DNA of 64,000 nucleotides, from assembly GCF_019097595.1 (NCBI RefSeq), contig NC_080714.1:21439259-21503258 (forward strand). The letters run 5' to 3'. The position numbers and the translations under genes are program-made. A model generated the notes under the pieces. That model did no database searches, was not told the DNA's origin, and worked only from the letters and a program-made list of their open reading frames with translations. Source of the stretch: Hemibagrus wyckioides. Its lineage: Eukaryota; Chordata; Actinopteri; Siluriformes; Bagridae. Shown one piece after another: positions 47,446 to 61,149 of the stretch (positions are counted from its first letter, which is position 1; every line of letters begins with the position of its first letter).

Positions 47446-50400
47446 ATGAGTCTAATTTGGGCAACTTGAAAACCCTCCAGCATCACCTTGAAGAGAGTGG
47501 ATGAGAGACAAGGTGTTTTAGAGGTGTGTATTAATGCACAGAATCAAAAACAGGCTTGTTACTGTTGTCCCGTATTCCTAATGTGGTTTCACAGTCTGCT
47601 GGTTACAGCTATGCTTCGTTCTGCTCCTTGACTTGCTAACTCTTACAAATCGAAATCTAATAATTATTAATTTCATTCTTTTCCCTTTTCATCATAAAGG
47701 TTAAAAAATAAACACAGTGAAATATTTGTAAGCCTTGTCATCACTTTCTTTATCTCTAGTTTTTTAACTTTGTAAAGGTACAGTAATTAGCTTCACTAGC
47801 AAGTTTTTTTTTCTCAAATATCACCGATTTGCTGTGGAAACAGATTTCAAATACGACAACACTACTGTGTGTTTGTGTCTGTATCTGTGTGTCTTTGTGA
47901 TGGCGGTTTGGGGGCAGGATGGGGGTGTTTCACGGCAACACACAATGACAACAATATGCATTTATAATGACAAATGTAAGCCAGCAAGATACAGCAACTA
48001 ATATCTTCTCCAGACTATTAAAGCACACTTAAATTCCTCACAAAGAAGAATAACAGCCAAATATGTAATAAATTTCGACATAGTGTGCATACAGACAGGC
48101 TTTGACAATAAACAACAGACAATTTGGAGGCAAAAAAATATCAGTTTTAGTTAAGAAAAGTAAGTGTGAGGCAGAACAGAACGTTTATAGCAAACAAAAA
48201 CAGTATAAACTGCTAGTTTTATACAGGTAGAGAAAGTATCTAAAATAGCTGAAAGATGTTGCTGACCTTGCAGTTGTTTAACAAATCTTTTGATTATTCA
48301 CCGTGTTTTCTGAAGGCTGATCTGAAGCATAACACCCAAGACAATACAATTATTTGCTTTCAGAAATTAGCTGTAATTGAGATCTAATTGGTTCACTCAC
48401 CTTTTTATCCCAATCCCCACAATAACGTAACCTAACTTTGCTTATGTACCTGAACAGGCTGTGTCTCAAACCACATAACACTGTAGTAGGCTAAATAGTA
48501 TATACAAAACTGCAACATTTTTATTAAGCTTTTATGCAAGATTGTGGTTTGAGACAACAGTATAAAGTTAAATGTTTGGTCACATGATCACTTGATCACA
48601 TGATTGGTCACAACCGGGCTGATGAATCAGAAACCAGACACCTGGCAACCCTATCAAAAACCTACGGTCTTGAAATAAAATAGCTATAAAATGCTGTATA
48701 GTGCTAATCATGAGATGGCATTATATAAAGTGAAACTCTTTATGCACTGACACTCTGCAGCTGCAGTCACAGTAGAAGGTGCTGGAACATTTTTGTACCA
48801 GACGAATCCCAAAATATCTTAACCTGGTTCACTTGTCTCTTTTTTTTTTCTTTTTTTTTTTATAAATAGTAGGGCATGTTTTGATGGTGTTCATGTTCTC
48901 TATGTGTTTCGTTGCCTCATTTTTTCTAGTGCACTTCTGAGGATGTTTAGAGATTAAAAAAAAAACGCATATGGTTTGGTGTCCTTCAGTTGTTGGGATC
49001 ATTTTAATGACCGAATCTCTAATATACCCCAACAGTAAATTGAAGGTTTGGCACCGTGACTCACAGATGATTTATTTCAAAAGCGCTCACAATATCCACT
49101 AACAACTCCCGCCTGTGCTGCTGTGCCTGTATATTTCAGGAAGGCTGAGTCACTCAGGATGTAAAGGAATTTTACTGATCAGTGGTGAGGCTACTTTATC
49201 AAGATGTATCTGTGGACTGTCCTTCAGAAATAGCCAGAAGGGTAAAAGAATTAGCAACATTGGCACTTTCACTCAAGGGGTAAAATGGTAGGTTTCCCAG
49301 CCTCTGGAAACATTCATGTCATTCCTGAAAAAAATGTAAGTGTCCTTTGGATAGTTGCTTTTTTTTGAAGAGGTCTACTTCAGATCTTTTCTTAGAACAA
49401 ACCGTCTGTCTTAAAGCTCCCTAAGAGAATAAACCAAAGAATCCAAGTGTCCTTTGGATGTTTAACTGTTCTAGATATTTAAAGAGATCTACTTGAAACC
49501 TTTTCTAAGCGTAACCCATCTGTTACACGGCTCCAAAGACGAATCCTTTTTATTAGTCCAAACCTGGAGCTCTATAAGAGCACTGTAGAGCTTATTCATC
49601 TATTGCATGCTACTTCAACAATACAGGAATAATATTATATGATCTCACCCCCTACTCCTCCTTCTTAGAAGTTACCCCCTGGAGATTTCTCCCTTGTGAT
49701 CATCAGGTTCTGCCAAACCTGCCCCAGTGCCCCTTTGCTTAACAGATGTATTTGATGTTCTAGCCATCTGCCACACCAAGATGAAGCTCACTCAGTCAAG
49801 AAGCTCATCCAGTGATCCAGCCCTTCAGAAGTAACCCCCCTGCAGTTTCACCCGTATGATTATCAGGGACTGCCAAAGGTTTCATTGCCCTTTTGTCTGA
49901 CAGACACTGTTCATGTCTCAGCCATCAGCATCATCAAAGGGCCTGCTCGCCCTGGCATATCAATCATAAAGCAAGAAATTGGCTTTAAAAACAGACTGAA
50001 TGTAATAAAATATAACATCCAAACAACACTTCTTTCATATACGTTGATATTCTTGAATATAAGACCTTATGTTGCTTCATATTATCCGTAACATTATATA
50101 AGTGTGTAATATCCATGCCTGCACTGCACAGGGAGTTGCCATGTTTTGTGTGAAACTGATGAACATCCCATGTTTCAATTTTATCATCTACATGCTGTGA
50201 ACACACTCCATAATGCTTAATAAGTCTCTTATGAATAATCTATTTAGAGGTGCGAATTAGAATCGCACCCATCTCTCTAGAGAAATTTCCTGTCATTTAA
50301 CAGTATAAATCTTTGCCAGAAATATACATCAAATTCTAATTACTCATATTTTATTTATTAGTTTATTTTTCCCTGAATGTCATTCATGGCTGCCATTCGA

Positions 50401-51440
50401 GAGTTTAAAAATAAACATAAACATTTGAGGAAGTGCAGCACAATGTGACAGTATCACCACAACAAACTAACCAAACTAGAGCAGTAAACTAGCGTAGTAT
50501 TCTAGACAGTTTTTGAGGATGAAAACAAATCAATTTCCCCGTTAAGGTTAGTGTTTCACATGTAGCTTTCAAATAAGCAGACTTTGTGAGCTGTATACAA
50601 GAAATTTAAGATTAGTAAATGCGTCTAAATCGAAACTTAAAATTAATATTCAAAATGCAGCTCATGACAACAATCACAAGGATGGCAGGAAGATTTAAAA
50701 AGAAACGATCTGTGTGTTACTGTATGTTTAACGTTTCTATATTGCTGCACAGTGACAAATAAGCCCCAGAATAATTAACATTAAATCATTTTAACAGTTG
50801 ACATGAAAACCTGTCAGGTACGGACGCTCAGGCTCCGAAATGCCATCTATCGCCTGTTGCTTTTAATTTCCCAGATGTACAGTATATATACGGTATGCAA
50901 GCGAGTTCAGATGCAAGCACTGTGAGCAAGACATATAAAAACCAAGAAGCCTACCAATATAACAGCACAAAGAAAGTCCATTTCTGAAAATTGCAGCTAG
51001 AACAAACATCTTGAATGAATTCACATAATAGCATGAATGCTGGATATTGAAAAGAGGTTAGCAATTTTAGAAGAAGCAGCGCTGTATTTTTTTGATATTT
51101 GTCTTTTTCTCAGAACAGCATCTTCTTTCATATCCCCTCAAACTGAACCCTGAATATCCGCTCTATTATTTGTGTTTCCTGTTCATACTCTATTTTTAAT
51201 CTGCATCATTTAATACTTACTTTTTTTCTATTATTACTGTGTGGGTGTGTGTTACTTTTGTGTTTCTCTCTTGTTAAAAAAAAAAGCTTTAATTTTAGCT
51301 ATATTTCAGCAAATAAAATTAATTAATTAAATTGTTAGATAAATAATTATTGCGAAATGTCAGAAACAAGAAGAAGAAGGCTCTGTTTGGAATAATTATT
51401 TCCATTGGACTGATTTTATTAATTTTTGTTATTATAACAA

Positions 51441-51482
<42 letters not shown>

Positions 51483-52110
51483 ATCTCTCTCTCTCTCTCT
51501 CTCTCTCTAACTATCTGTTTATGGGTCTCTCTATCTGTCACTATATTCACCCAACTGCTCATAAAAAAGTAGCTGTTACATTTAAGGTAAGTGAAGTGGG
51601 GCATGACCCGGAGTCAACAGCTTGTCTGAGAGCTGGTACATCATTATGAAGGTAATGTGATTCCCTTTCAGTTCAGTTCTATCTCTAAGAGCTGCTCTAT
51701 AAAGTGCTTCACTCCCTGTCTTTCCCCTCAGTTCCTATATCTCACCTGTGTCAATTTTTTCCTAAAGTGGGTAACTATTGTCAGGATGCGTCCATTCCTT
51801 TACATAAGACATGTTTGCATTGGACATGCTGCATGTGAACCATTAATATTTAATTTTTAAAAGAAGTCTGTCGTCTGCGTACTATTAATAATATGAGGTG
51901 AGCAAAAACGGATGCAAACACGTAGAACACGTGCAAATCTGCTGCCTGGAACTGGAATTTCTAATTTGAGGGTATTTGCTTAATAAAACTCAGAACAGTC
52001 TAAATCTAAAATGGTTTATTTTAGATTTTACTACTGATCCATGGGAATTAGCATGTACAAAAATGTGAGTGAATCTGCACTGTGTGCATATACTGCAGAA
52101 ACCATTTCAT
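47440..52110. other. upstream intron or 5' flank of ajap1
   Basis: No coding exon located. Local diverged tandem duplications at 49338-49560 and 49667-49950. A compound AT/GT/CT microsatellite lies at 51447-51510. Confidence 0.45.
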
Positions 52111-52129
52111 ATACATATACAAAAGAATA

Positions 52130-52592
52130 CACCGATCAGGCATAACATTATGACCACCTGCCTAATATTGTGTTGGTCCCGCATGGACTCCACTAGATCC
52201 CTGATGGTGTGCTGTGGTGTCTGGACCCAAGATGTTAGCAGCAGATTCTTTAACACCTGGAAGTTGTGAGGTGGGGCCTCCATGGGAGGACTTACATGAC
52301 TGAAAGGATACTTTTGATAGATACTGACCACTGCAGACCGGAAACACCACACAAGAGCTGCAGTTTTGGAGATGCTCTGATCCAGTCGTCTAGCCATCAC
52401 AATTTGGCCCTTCATCAAACTCGCTCAAATCCTTACTCTTCCCCATTTTTCCTGCTTCTAACACATCAACTTGAGACAAAATGTTCACTTGCTGCCTAAT
52501 ATATCCCACCCACTAACAGGTGTCATGATGAGGAGATAATCAGTGTTATTCACTTCACCTGTCAGTGGTGATAATGTTATGCCTGATCGGTG
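52130..52592 (-). mobile_element. internally deleted Tc1 element (family 3)
   Basis: 463 bp flanked by TA (52128-52129, 52593-52594). Terminal repeats start CACCGATCAGGCATAACATT and match over about 28 bp with one or two differences. The minus strand retains only the N-terminal transposase ([20 protein letters not shown] followed by a helix-turn-helix remnant VVSIYQK); the catalytic domain is deleted. It is non-autonomous and would need a transposase in trans. Confidence 0.85.
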
Positions 52593-53028
52593 TAAATAAT
52601 AATACTATATGCAATATAATAATACGTTATGAATTTGGAGGCTTTTGTACAGAGCACATGATTTGTTATTTTTAATGACCATGATCATGAATTCGAAATG
52701 TTTTAGAAGTGGATAAAGCAAACCACTATAGAGTCAGGTCCAGCACAGTATATAATTTAGGTGTTAAATAATGCAGCGTCATTTCAGCTGTCTTGCTAGT
52801 GTACTACTAGGACATGTACTCCAACCTTGCTTAAGAGTTCTATAGTTCTGTGTCCTACATATAAAATGAAATAATAAAATCATTATAGTTCTAGCTGTGA
52901 AGCTGGAAGTGACACCTGAAATCTCATCATAGCCAGAAAAAAAGCATAACCCACTTAAAGAAATTTAGTATTACAACACTGTTATGAATAAATTGTATAA
53001 TAGGAAAAAAAACACTCTGGGTTATACA

Positions 53029-53077
53029 TACACACACACACACATAGAAACACACACACATGCACATACACACACAA
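53029..53077. repeat. interrupted (CA)n microsatellite
   Basis: Two CA blocks separated by TAGAAA, plus TACA and TGCA interruptions. Confidence 0.9.
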
Positions 53078-53189
53078 GGGAAGCCTGCATTAATGATTAT
53101 AGGTGTTAAATGCATTAGCTGAAGTGAGAACATGGCCACAGGAAATCTTCTATGTTACCATTTAAAACAGAAACATGAACCAACTGCTT

Positions 53190-53402
53190 ATCCTATTGCT
53201 GTGGACTTGGGGCACATTCCAGGGCACAGTTGTGCTCACTCTCACATAACAGACAAGCTGAAGATGACAATCAGCAAAGCATGTATTTGGCCTGCTGAAG
53301 AAATCGGAGCACTTGGATTTAACACTCACAGAAGAACATGCAAACTCTGTCATCCCTGGAAATGTGAGGCAAACCTGCTGACCACTAAGTCACTGTGACC
53401 CC
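53190..53402 (+). mobile_element. degenerate L2-type LINE fragment
   Basis: Contains GGGCACATTCCAGGGCACAG, GAAGAAATCGGAGCACTTGG and AGAACATGCAAACTCTGTCA, decayed versions of the same block seen at 24730-24910. Confidence 0.5.
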
Positions 53403-53671
53403 TGTAGGTTTAAATGCCCAACAACCAGACTAAGATAAAGCAAATTCAAGATACATATTAAACAGCAATTGATGGCATTCACATCACTATGATTAATGAT
53501 CAATGGGTTTCTGCAATACTGTCACTCAAATCCCATTACTTGGGTACAACACGATGCTTAAGGTGTGTGTGTGTGTGTGTGTGTGTAATGTACTAAGAGC
53601 TAAAATTCCTTTAAGCCAAAGCTGATACTAAGAAGTAAAATAGTACATTTATTGTAGTATACTTACAACAT

Positions 53672-53805
53672 CCATCTATCCATCCATCCATCCATCCATC
53701 CATCGTCTATACCTGCTTTATTCCTAATTAGGGTCACGGGGGTCGTCTGCTGGAGCCTATCCCAGCGCACATAGGGTGAAAGGCAGGGGTACACCCTGAA
53801 CAGGT
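53672..53805 (+). mobile_element. L2-type LINE 3' fragment with (ATCC)n
   Basis: (ATCC)n at 53674-53704, then TATACCTGCTTTATTCCTAA, GCTGGAGCCTATCCCAGCGC and GGTACACCCTGAACAGGTC. Closest relative in the window is 3658-3880. Confidence 0.6.
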
Positions 53806-54399
53806 CTACTTACAACATCTTTTGAAATAGATTAGATTTGCATACATAGTTTTGAACTGGAATATATTTTACTCCAGAGTAAAGTTATTGATTTCACCCA
53901 TATGAAAGTGCCTTTTATGAAACTAACGAGAAGAGCACGTCCTAATGCAAAAAATCAGCCATAAAATAAGAATGAATATAATTAAAAAATAATTAGACAT
54001 AAACATGCTTCCTTTATACCAGATAATTGAAAGGCAGGGCCATGTTTCAACCTGGGCACAGTAATTATATCAATACCATAATGAACTCAACAATAAAACA
54101 GCTTGACATTTTTCCAGATAGTGCATTATGCTTTATTACAAATGTCCCTGTCCTTATAAAACATTTTTATTTTACAAGTTCTCATTTCTGCAACTCTACA
54201 TCACAGATCTATTCATGATTATGGATCTTTCGATTAAGTAAAAAATATCATGAGCCTAAACAAGACCTACAAACACCCACAGAGAGAAATCACTTGAAAA
54301 TTCGAACATTATCTCATGCGTTATGGCTTCAGAGACAATGCTATTATGCTCTGGATGGAAACTTTTTTACTACCAACATTTTCTCATCCTGGTTCTGGA

Positions 54400-54436
54400 C
54401 AGACAGACAGACAGACAGACAGATAGACAGATAGAC

Positions 54437-54493
<57 letters not shown>
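54400..54493. repeat. (GACA)n(GATA)n microsatellite
   Basis: About 94 bp, running directly into a SINE head. Confidence 0.95.
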
Positions 54494-54494
<1 letters not shown>

Positions 54495-54668
54495 TGGTTA
54501 AGGCACTGGACTACTAAACAAAAGAGTACAAGTTTAAATCCCCAGACCACCAAGTTGCCACTGCTGAGCCCCTAAGCAAGGCTTTTAACCCGCAATTGCT
54601 CAGTTGAATAAATGAAATAAATGTAAGTGGCTCTGGATAAGGGCATCTGACAAATGCAATAAATGTAT
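54494..54668 (+). mobile_element. tRNA-derived SINE (family 2), 5'-trimmed
   Basis: Begins AGTGGTTAAGGCACTGGACT inside the GATA repeat. B-box-like AAGTTTAAATCCCC, then GCCACTGCTGAGCCCCTAAG, AACCCGCAATTGCTCAGTTG and CTCTGGATAAGGGCATCTG. Confidence 0.8.
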
Positions 54669-55718
54669 TTGCCAAGGAGTGCCCAAGGCACATAATTTGG
54701 ACAATTCAGTGTTTAGCTGATCCAGTTCTAAACATGGCAGCTTCTTTTTCCATGAGGAAAGTAGAGCGTCATGGCAGGAAAACCTCACATGTGGCACACG
54801 TCTCCTGGAAATCCTGTAGAATCCAACCAATCAGATGATGACTTTGAATCCGAAGCATTCCCATTTTTGTGTGGCATATGCATCAGCAAACAGGGTGTGA
54901 CGTCTCAGGCTGAGACTAGCCGAAACCTGACACTGACCTCATATTTATGTAACACTGATATTTTTTTAAACAGGCCAAACCTGATCCATGAAATCATTCT
55001 AGATAGGCAGAAATAAACTTGTTGGGCTAGTAAACTTTATTCAATCATATTCAGTTGTAAGATTCAGTCAGACAAGTCAGACTATGACTACATTTGCTTA
55101 CACATCTTCGCAGCTCACATAGCTTTGCCATTGTCCTATAGGATCAATATTCTTTCTGCCGTCTGTAGTTTGAAAGTATCTAAATAAATAAATAGCTTTG
55201 ACTGCACAATAGATAAAGGTAATGGCTGGCTCGTAAAGGATAATAGATAATGGCTGATTTTAATGATGGTGAAGTTAATTTGATCAAGCAGAAAAGGATA
55301 ATACATAATCTTGAATTTATGCATGTTGTCCTTGTTATAATCAATAATTGCTTTCAGTTCCAAGTTCTTTGTTTAGAAGTAGTTGTGTAACGGCAGTCAC
55401 TATAACACTTTAACAGCATATGGTAGAGTGGATCGGGTTAGAATCCTTCAGCTGCTATGATTGTGAGTCTGTCCAGTGGAATTCTGAGTATGTACATGTG
55501 CAGTGACCTGCAGGTCTCATATCATTGAACCTGTGATTCACAAAGGACAACAAACCTGACGTGTGTTTTATGTATGATGACAGTTGAGGAAGATCTCTGA
55601 CAGCAAACACTGATAAGATATGAGTGCATGCTGTGCTGACAAATTACATATGCCTTCAAACACACACTCACACACACACACACAAACACACACAACAAGA
55701 CCTTAGATTGTGCATATA

Positions 55719-56060
55719 CACCGATCAGGCATACATTATGAGCAGTGAGAGGTGAAGTGAATAACACTGATTATCTCCTCATCATGGCACCTGTTAGTGG
55801 GTGGGATATATTAGACAGCAAGTGAACATTTTGTCCTCAAAGTCGATGGGTTAGAAGCAGGGAAAATGGATAAGCGTAAGGATTTGAGCGAGTTTGACAA
55901 GGGACAAATTGTGATGGCTAGACCACTGGATCAGAGCATCTCCAAAACTGCAGCTCTTGTGGGGTGTTTCCAGTCTGTGTCATAGGCTGGCCCATGTGGT
56001 CAGATCCAACAGGCGAGCTATTGTTGCTCAAATTGCTAAAAAAGTTAATGTATGTTGTGT
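55719..56060 (+). pseudogene. 5' part of a Tc1 family 3 element
   Basis: Starts with the terminal repeat CACCGATCAGGCATACATTA. It then encodes a decayed transposase N-terminus ([34 protein letters not shown]), then VRSNRRAIVAQIAKKVN in a shifted frame. The catalytic half and right end are missing. Confidence 0.8.
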
Positions 56061-57410
56061 ATGGGGCTGCGATGTCTTAAAAATATCTGGGAAGAAAATA
56101 AATAATAGAAATGCCAGCACTATCAGCACAGCCTGTGACTTCTAACTACGGATGAATTAACGCTGTACATGTTAACAATCATAGCCTCATTTGCAAAGGA
56201 ATACCTACCACAATGTACACTTCTAGTCTCAAGCAGATATGGCAAAAAAAAAGAATAGTGCTTCCCAAATTTACATTTGTATTTGTTCAATCCAAGTAAT
56301 ATTTTATTTACGTTCATATTCTGCTACACTACTAGCATGTACATAGGCACTTAAATCCCAAATCTAATCTAAATCTTAAATCTAATCTAACACTTACAAG
56401 AAAACAATTGATTTCATCCTTACAGGTTTGCAAAAAACATACTATTTTAGACAAGCATGTCCTGACAAAATAGGTTAACATTTTAGTCCTGAAAATTTGC
56501 TAACAAACACACACACACACACACACACAAAGCTTCCTGGTTGTCTTAGCGGAAAGCAGGGTTGGATCTCAGCCCTGGGGAAGGCCATCAGAGGGAAACC
56601 CCGGCCATCTTAAAGTAATTACATCAATAATTCCCACCAGGAGCAGACCCATACACACACACACACACACACGTGTATTTATGTCTTTCTGTGGATAACC
56701 TACATGCATGTGTGTAATGAGGTATAGAAAAGGACGATCTTATCTCATATACAGGCTTCTGACATCATCCCAACCCAAAACCTGTGTACTTTCTCACAGT
56801 AGTGTGCTGAAAGGAAATAATCTACTGACATATAGAGACAATAAGTTGAGCTCTATAAATTTATGAACGAATAGTACTGGTTAAATCGCTCGACTTTCAC
56901 ACAATCCATGAGCACGGGGTATACTTATAAACAAACCTGACAGATATTCAGAACAAGACGTTGGTGAATTTTGTTGCATTTCATGCAAATAAAATCATTA
57001 GAGAAGTTACAGACAATAATATATCAGCCAGATCTGCTGATATTATTAGTCAGAGAGCAAGATGTGATAACTGCAGAAAGAATAAACACTTGGGGAGATT
57101 AAACATATCAGTTTAAGACGAAAATAAAGATCAGTCTTTGCCATTAATATTCTAATGAATCTGATGATTGTACAGAAGATCAGAGCTCTGAGATAAGAAG
57201 AGGAGAGATTTGATCACCTGTACTGGTGGGATTAACTTATTTATCAGTCACTGTCTTCAAATAAAGACTGGAACCCCAAACCTTCCACAGGATTCATTTG
57301 CACTGCAAAAAATTTAGTTCCTGCATTTTGTAGTGATGATTCTGAGCCTTGCGTCAGGATAATGATCTCCTGGTTTGACTTTATTGCTTATAATAAGCCT
57401 AGCTGTGGGG
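56061..57410. other. no gene seen; (CA)n tracts
   Basis: (CA)n at 56505-56529 and 56652-56673. Otherwise unremarkable AT-rich sequence. Confidence 0.45.
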
Positions 57411-57413
57411 ATG

Positions 57414-57582
57414 TGACAGCTTTGTGGTTAAGGCATTGGGCTATTGATTAGAGTGTTGGGAGCTCGAATCCCTGGTCTGCCATGCTGCCACTGCTGGGCC
57501 CCTGAGCAAGGCCCTTAACCTGCAGTTGAATAAAATGAGATAAGTTGCTCTAGATAAGGGTGACTGCTGTAAATGTTAATGT
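57414..57582 (+). mobile_element. tRNA-derived SINE (family 2)
   Basis: A-box GACAGCTTTGTGGTTAAGG and B-box GAGCTCGAATCCCTGG, then GCTGCCACTGCTGGGCCCCT, AAGGCCCTTAACCTGCAG and CTCTAGATAAGGGTGACTG. Confidence 0.8.
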
Positions 57583-58264
57583 TCACCTTTGTGCAGTTCT
57601 ATTCTGTTTGCCAGCCACACAAACCAGGCCCGTCTATCAGTCTGAGTTCTGCCTTGCCTCTTAGGTTGACATTTGTTTATATATTACATTTACCTAGCTT
57701 GCACTTGCATCCAAGCACACTTGCATCCAACTGTGTGACAGGAATCCAACACACAACCACACAGACACACACACGGAGAGAATATAAATAAAATCGTAGA
57801 CAGTAACTAGTGCCCACAATCAAACCTGCACCACTGTGCCACAATAATATGGCTACAAAGCACGGTTTTTGTCACGTTTAAATACTAAAATATACTTCTT
57901 TTCACAATTTATTTTCATTCATGACATTTTTCTTTAATTCTAATTAAAAAAAGAAGAATGCTCTTTGTCTAGACTTTATAATAGAAGTTTAAAACAACTT
58001 GGATGACTAATATCAATGTCCTTGAATTTTATCGAGAACACTGAAAGAATGGATTCGTGAAATGGAAAAAAGATGGCTTGAAAACATAAGGGCTACAGAA
58101 ACCACTTCAGTAAATAAACAAATCTAACCATCTCAATTAGCAAGAAAAAGATTTTAACATCTGGATTCTAATCAGCAACTAATCATAATAGAAACAATTG
58201 CAGCTCTTTTGTCCAAATATTCAATTAGCTAATCAACGTGTAAGCAGAACACTGCAGTTAAAAC

Positions 58265-58525
58265 ATGCAGATAAAGGTAAAGAGCTTCAGTTAATGTCCG
58301 TAACAAACAGCAAGATAGGATGGAAGATGTAATCTCGGTGACCATGGCATGTTTGTTGACAGCTGACAGGAAGCAACTTCTCTTTACAATTGCTGTGAGC
58401 AGAAAAGTACCAGAATACACAATACATCAAACCTTGAAGCAGACGAGCTACAACACTCTGAATGAGATTCCTGTCAGCCAAGAACACAGACTACAGTGGG
58501 CAGAGATTCACTAAAACTGGACAGC
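58265..58525 (+). pseudogene. deleted Tc1 family 2 relic
   Basis: AGAGCTTCAGTTAATGTCCG, then ATCTCGGTGACCATGGCATG, is joined by deletions to ATTGCTGTGAGCAGAAAAGT and GTCAGCCAAGAACACAGACT with CAGTGGGCAGAGATTCACTA. No intact frame. Confidence 0.7.
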
Positions 58526-58529
58526 TGAG

Positions 58530-60250
58530 GATTAGAAAACATGTCTTTTATTTATTTATTTATTTATTTAAATGTACTTTTCTCCCGATTTCTTCTCTCC
58601 AAGTTCATGTTGACTACGGATTATGTTTATGATTTATAAAATTATGATGTCAGTTATATCTAGTTTTGATTACTCTGGATAACTAATTAATTTTTTAAAA
58701 GGCATTTGAATTATAAGCTTCTACGGCTTTATGTCATCTAATCTCAAAGTCTTGGAATGAATGGAAAAACATCTCAATGAATCCCAGATCTGTTGTAACC
58801 TGCTACTGTAAAAATATAATGTATATTTCACACAAAGTGCTATTTCCCTAGAGGCACAGTAACACACACACACACACACACAGCTATTCTATTAAACATG
58901 AATTGTTATGCTGAGTAATGACTGTTCCCGTATTTAAAACCGAATTCCGGTGAACACAAAAGGCCACACGTCTCAGTAGAATTAAAGCTAGCTTCTTAAT
59001 ATGGTACGCAATGTGTGATGATCTCTCTCTAGTTGTCTCTGGTTATATTTCTCTTGCTTCCCAAATACCACATCCTCCTTTTTTTTCCTCTTTCAGAGGT
59101 TAGCAGGTGATCACATGCCCTCCGTTCAACACAGATCCTAGTCTTTAGATGCAGAAGCTGAAAGAGAAAGAAAAGATGTCATCATTCCTTTCCCTGACAC
59201 CATGACTGCTTCGTCAAATGGCAACCGTAGCAGCTGTTCATCTGAAACAGAGGATGCACTGATGGCTTCCAGCATGCCTGTCTTATTCGTCATTTCGTTC
59301 CTCTCTCTATCTCTCTCCCTCTCTCTCTTTGTCTCCATTCGGAGTTTAAGTAGACATATTGCCGTGTTAAGCTTTAAAGTTTGTTTTCTCTCTCACACAC
59401 ACACACACACACACTGTGGGAGTCACAGCACAGCATATTTCTTTAAGATTAGATGCTTTATGAACTACTACTGTAGAAAACAGAAACCTACCCCCCCCCA
59501 TCTTCTCACCCTCTACAAAAGCATATGCCTCTCTAAAAGATGGGATTTGTTCATCGAAACTAGCACAAGTTATAAATAATTGATTGGCACTTAAAATGGC
59601 ACAGATTAGGTATTAATTATACAGGTTCCATATGCAGAGTGACATCCAGATGATGTGAAGCAGCTTTCTGATTAAATTATAATGTACAGTGTCTCTACTA
59701 GAGGCGAAACTCTAAAAATAAAGATGTCAACATATTAAGGGGGAATAACTGTATCTACAAATGTTAGCATTAGTATATCTCTATCCTGATTTTGGGTGGG
59801 GGGGAGAGGGTTAGGGTTAATTTTCTATACTTCATTTGTCTGGCTTTTTATGTCCCTGGAAAAACAAAACACAGCAGGAGAAATGCCAGCACGTGTCATT
59901 TCTGTTGTATCCTGATTCCCGTATCTCTCAGTCGCATGCCCTCTTAACTTTCTTAAGGAAAAAAACGCCTCCAAGTGCTCCTCCTTTTCATAACTGTATT
60001 TATATCCTTTACTTTTACTACAACTTATTTGTTCAGTCTGGATAATGTATTGGCATTCGGTTGCCTCCTAAACACACACTAGCTTTAAAAGAGACACTTT
60101 TTGGTTCACAGACAAATTCAAACACTTCAACACAAGTTAAGTTGTCCTTAAACTATTTCCCTTTCTTTGTGTTAATAAAGCAGATATACTGTGATCAGTT
60201 GGACAACAGGCCTAGTCCGCTGCTTAAAATTATGACGTGAAAGTCAATCA
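58530..60250. other. no gene seen
   Basis: (ATTT)n at 58548-58571, (CA)n at 58861-58882 and 59393-59414, (CT) at 59303-59328. No supported exon. Confidence 0.4.
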
Positions 60251-60255
60251 GGGTC

Positions 60256-61037
60256 TCTTTCTCTCTCTCTCTCTCTCTCGCTCCCTCTCTCTCTCTCTTT
60301 CTCACACACACACACACACACACAGACACAAACTCGGTACAGCTTAAAGGCATCAACTGTAATCTGTTCAAATGAATATCATACCCACTGGCACTTAGCG
60401 CGGGCGTGAGAGCAGAGCAGATAGATAACGAGGGTGGGAGGGAGGAAAAGATACCCATGCCATGCCAGCTTAACCAACCCACATTTGAAAGAAAAAAAAA
60501 AAACGAGGGGGGGAGCATAAAAAAAGAGAGAGAAAACGAGAAGAATCTAGTTTACAAAGCATGCCATGGGAATCACCATGGCAACCGTGCACTGCTCTGT
60601 TTTCTATATAATTTATACTGCTACAGCTTTCTTTCTATCACTGCAAAAAAAAAAAAAAGAGAAGGCCAGCATGTAATGTAACACATAAGCACACACTCAC
60701 ATAGCCACTTGTTCTTTCTTTCTTTCTTTTTCTTTTTTTTTTTAAATAAAGCCTGAACAGAATGTGATCACAGAGGTAGAGAGGAAAAGCAGGAGCAGAA
60801 GAGTGTGTGTTTGAAGGGCTAGCTGACCCGGAATAATCAGGATTTGCGAGCCCGGAGTCGGTGCTGCTCAAGCATCTGAACTAAATGGCGCAGAGCTGCT
60901 GAGAGATCAACACATTAGGAGAGGAGCTTTAGAGCGCTGGCTCCATTTTCCATCCGACTGCTCAGCATCACATTAAAGACACGAGCATGGATTAAAGCAC
61001 CAAATCTCCCATCGCATGGCCTACACTACAGAGTGTA

Positions 61038-61086
<49 letters not shown>

Positions 61087-61110
61087 AACCACATTATCAA
61101 TGAAGTAAAA

Positions 61111-61143
<33 letters not shown>

Positions 61144-61145
61144 TA
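60256..61145. promoter_or_regulatory. TC/GA-rich region, possible 5' exon or promoter
   Basis: (CT)n(CA)n at 60256-60325 and (GT)n(GA)n at 61036-61143 bracket a segment of higher GC and lower repeat content (60780-61010; GAGCCCGGAGTCGGTGCTGC). Long GA/TC tracts with locally raised GC are common near fish promoters. On the minus strand this could hold an upstream exon of ajap1, but I found no definite donor, TATA box or homologous coding segment. Inference only. Confidence 0.2.
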
Positions 61146-61149
61146 AGCT

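Noticed and set aside
59202..59579. 125-codon plus frame
   Set aside because: Runs through (CT) and (CA) repeats; composition is Ser/Leu and His/Thr repeat translation.
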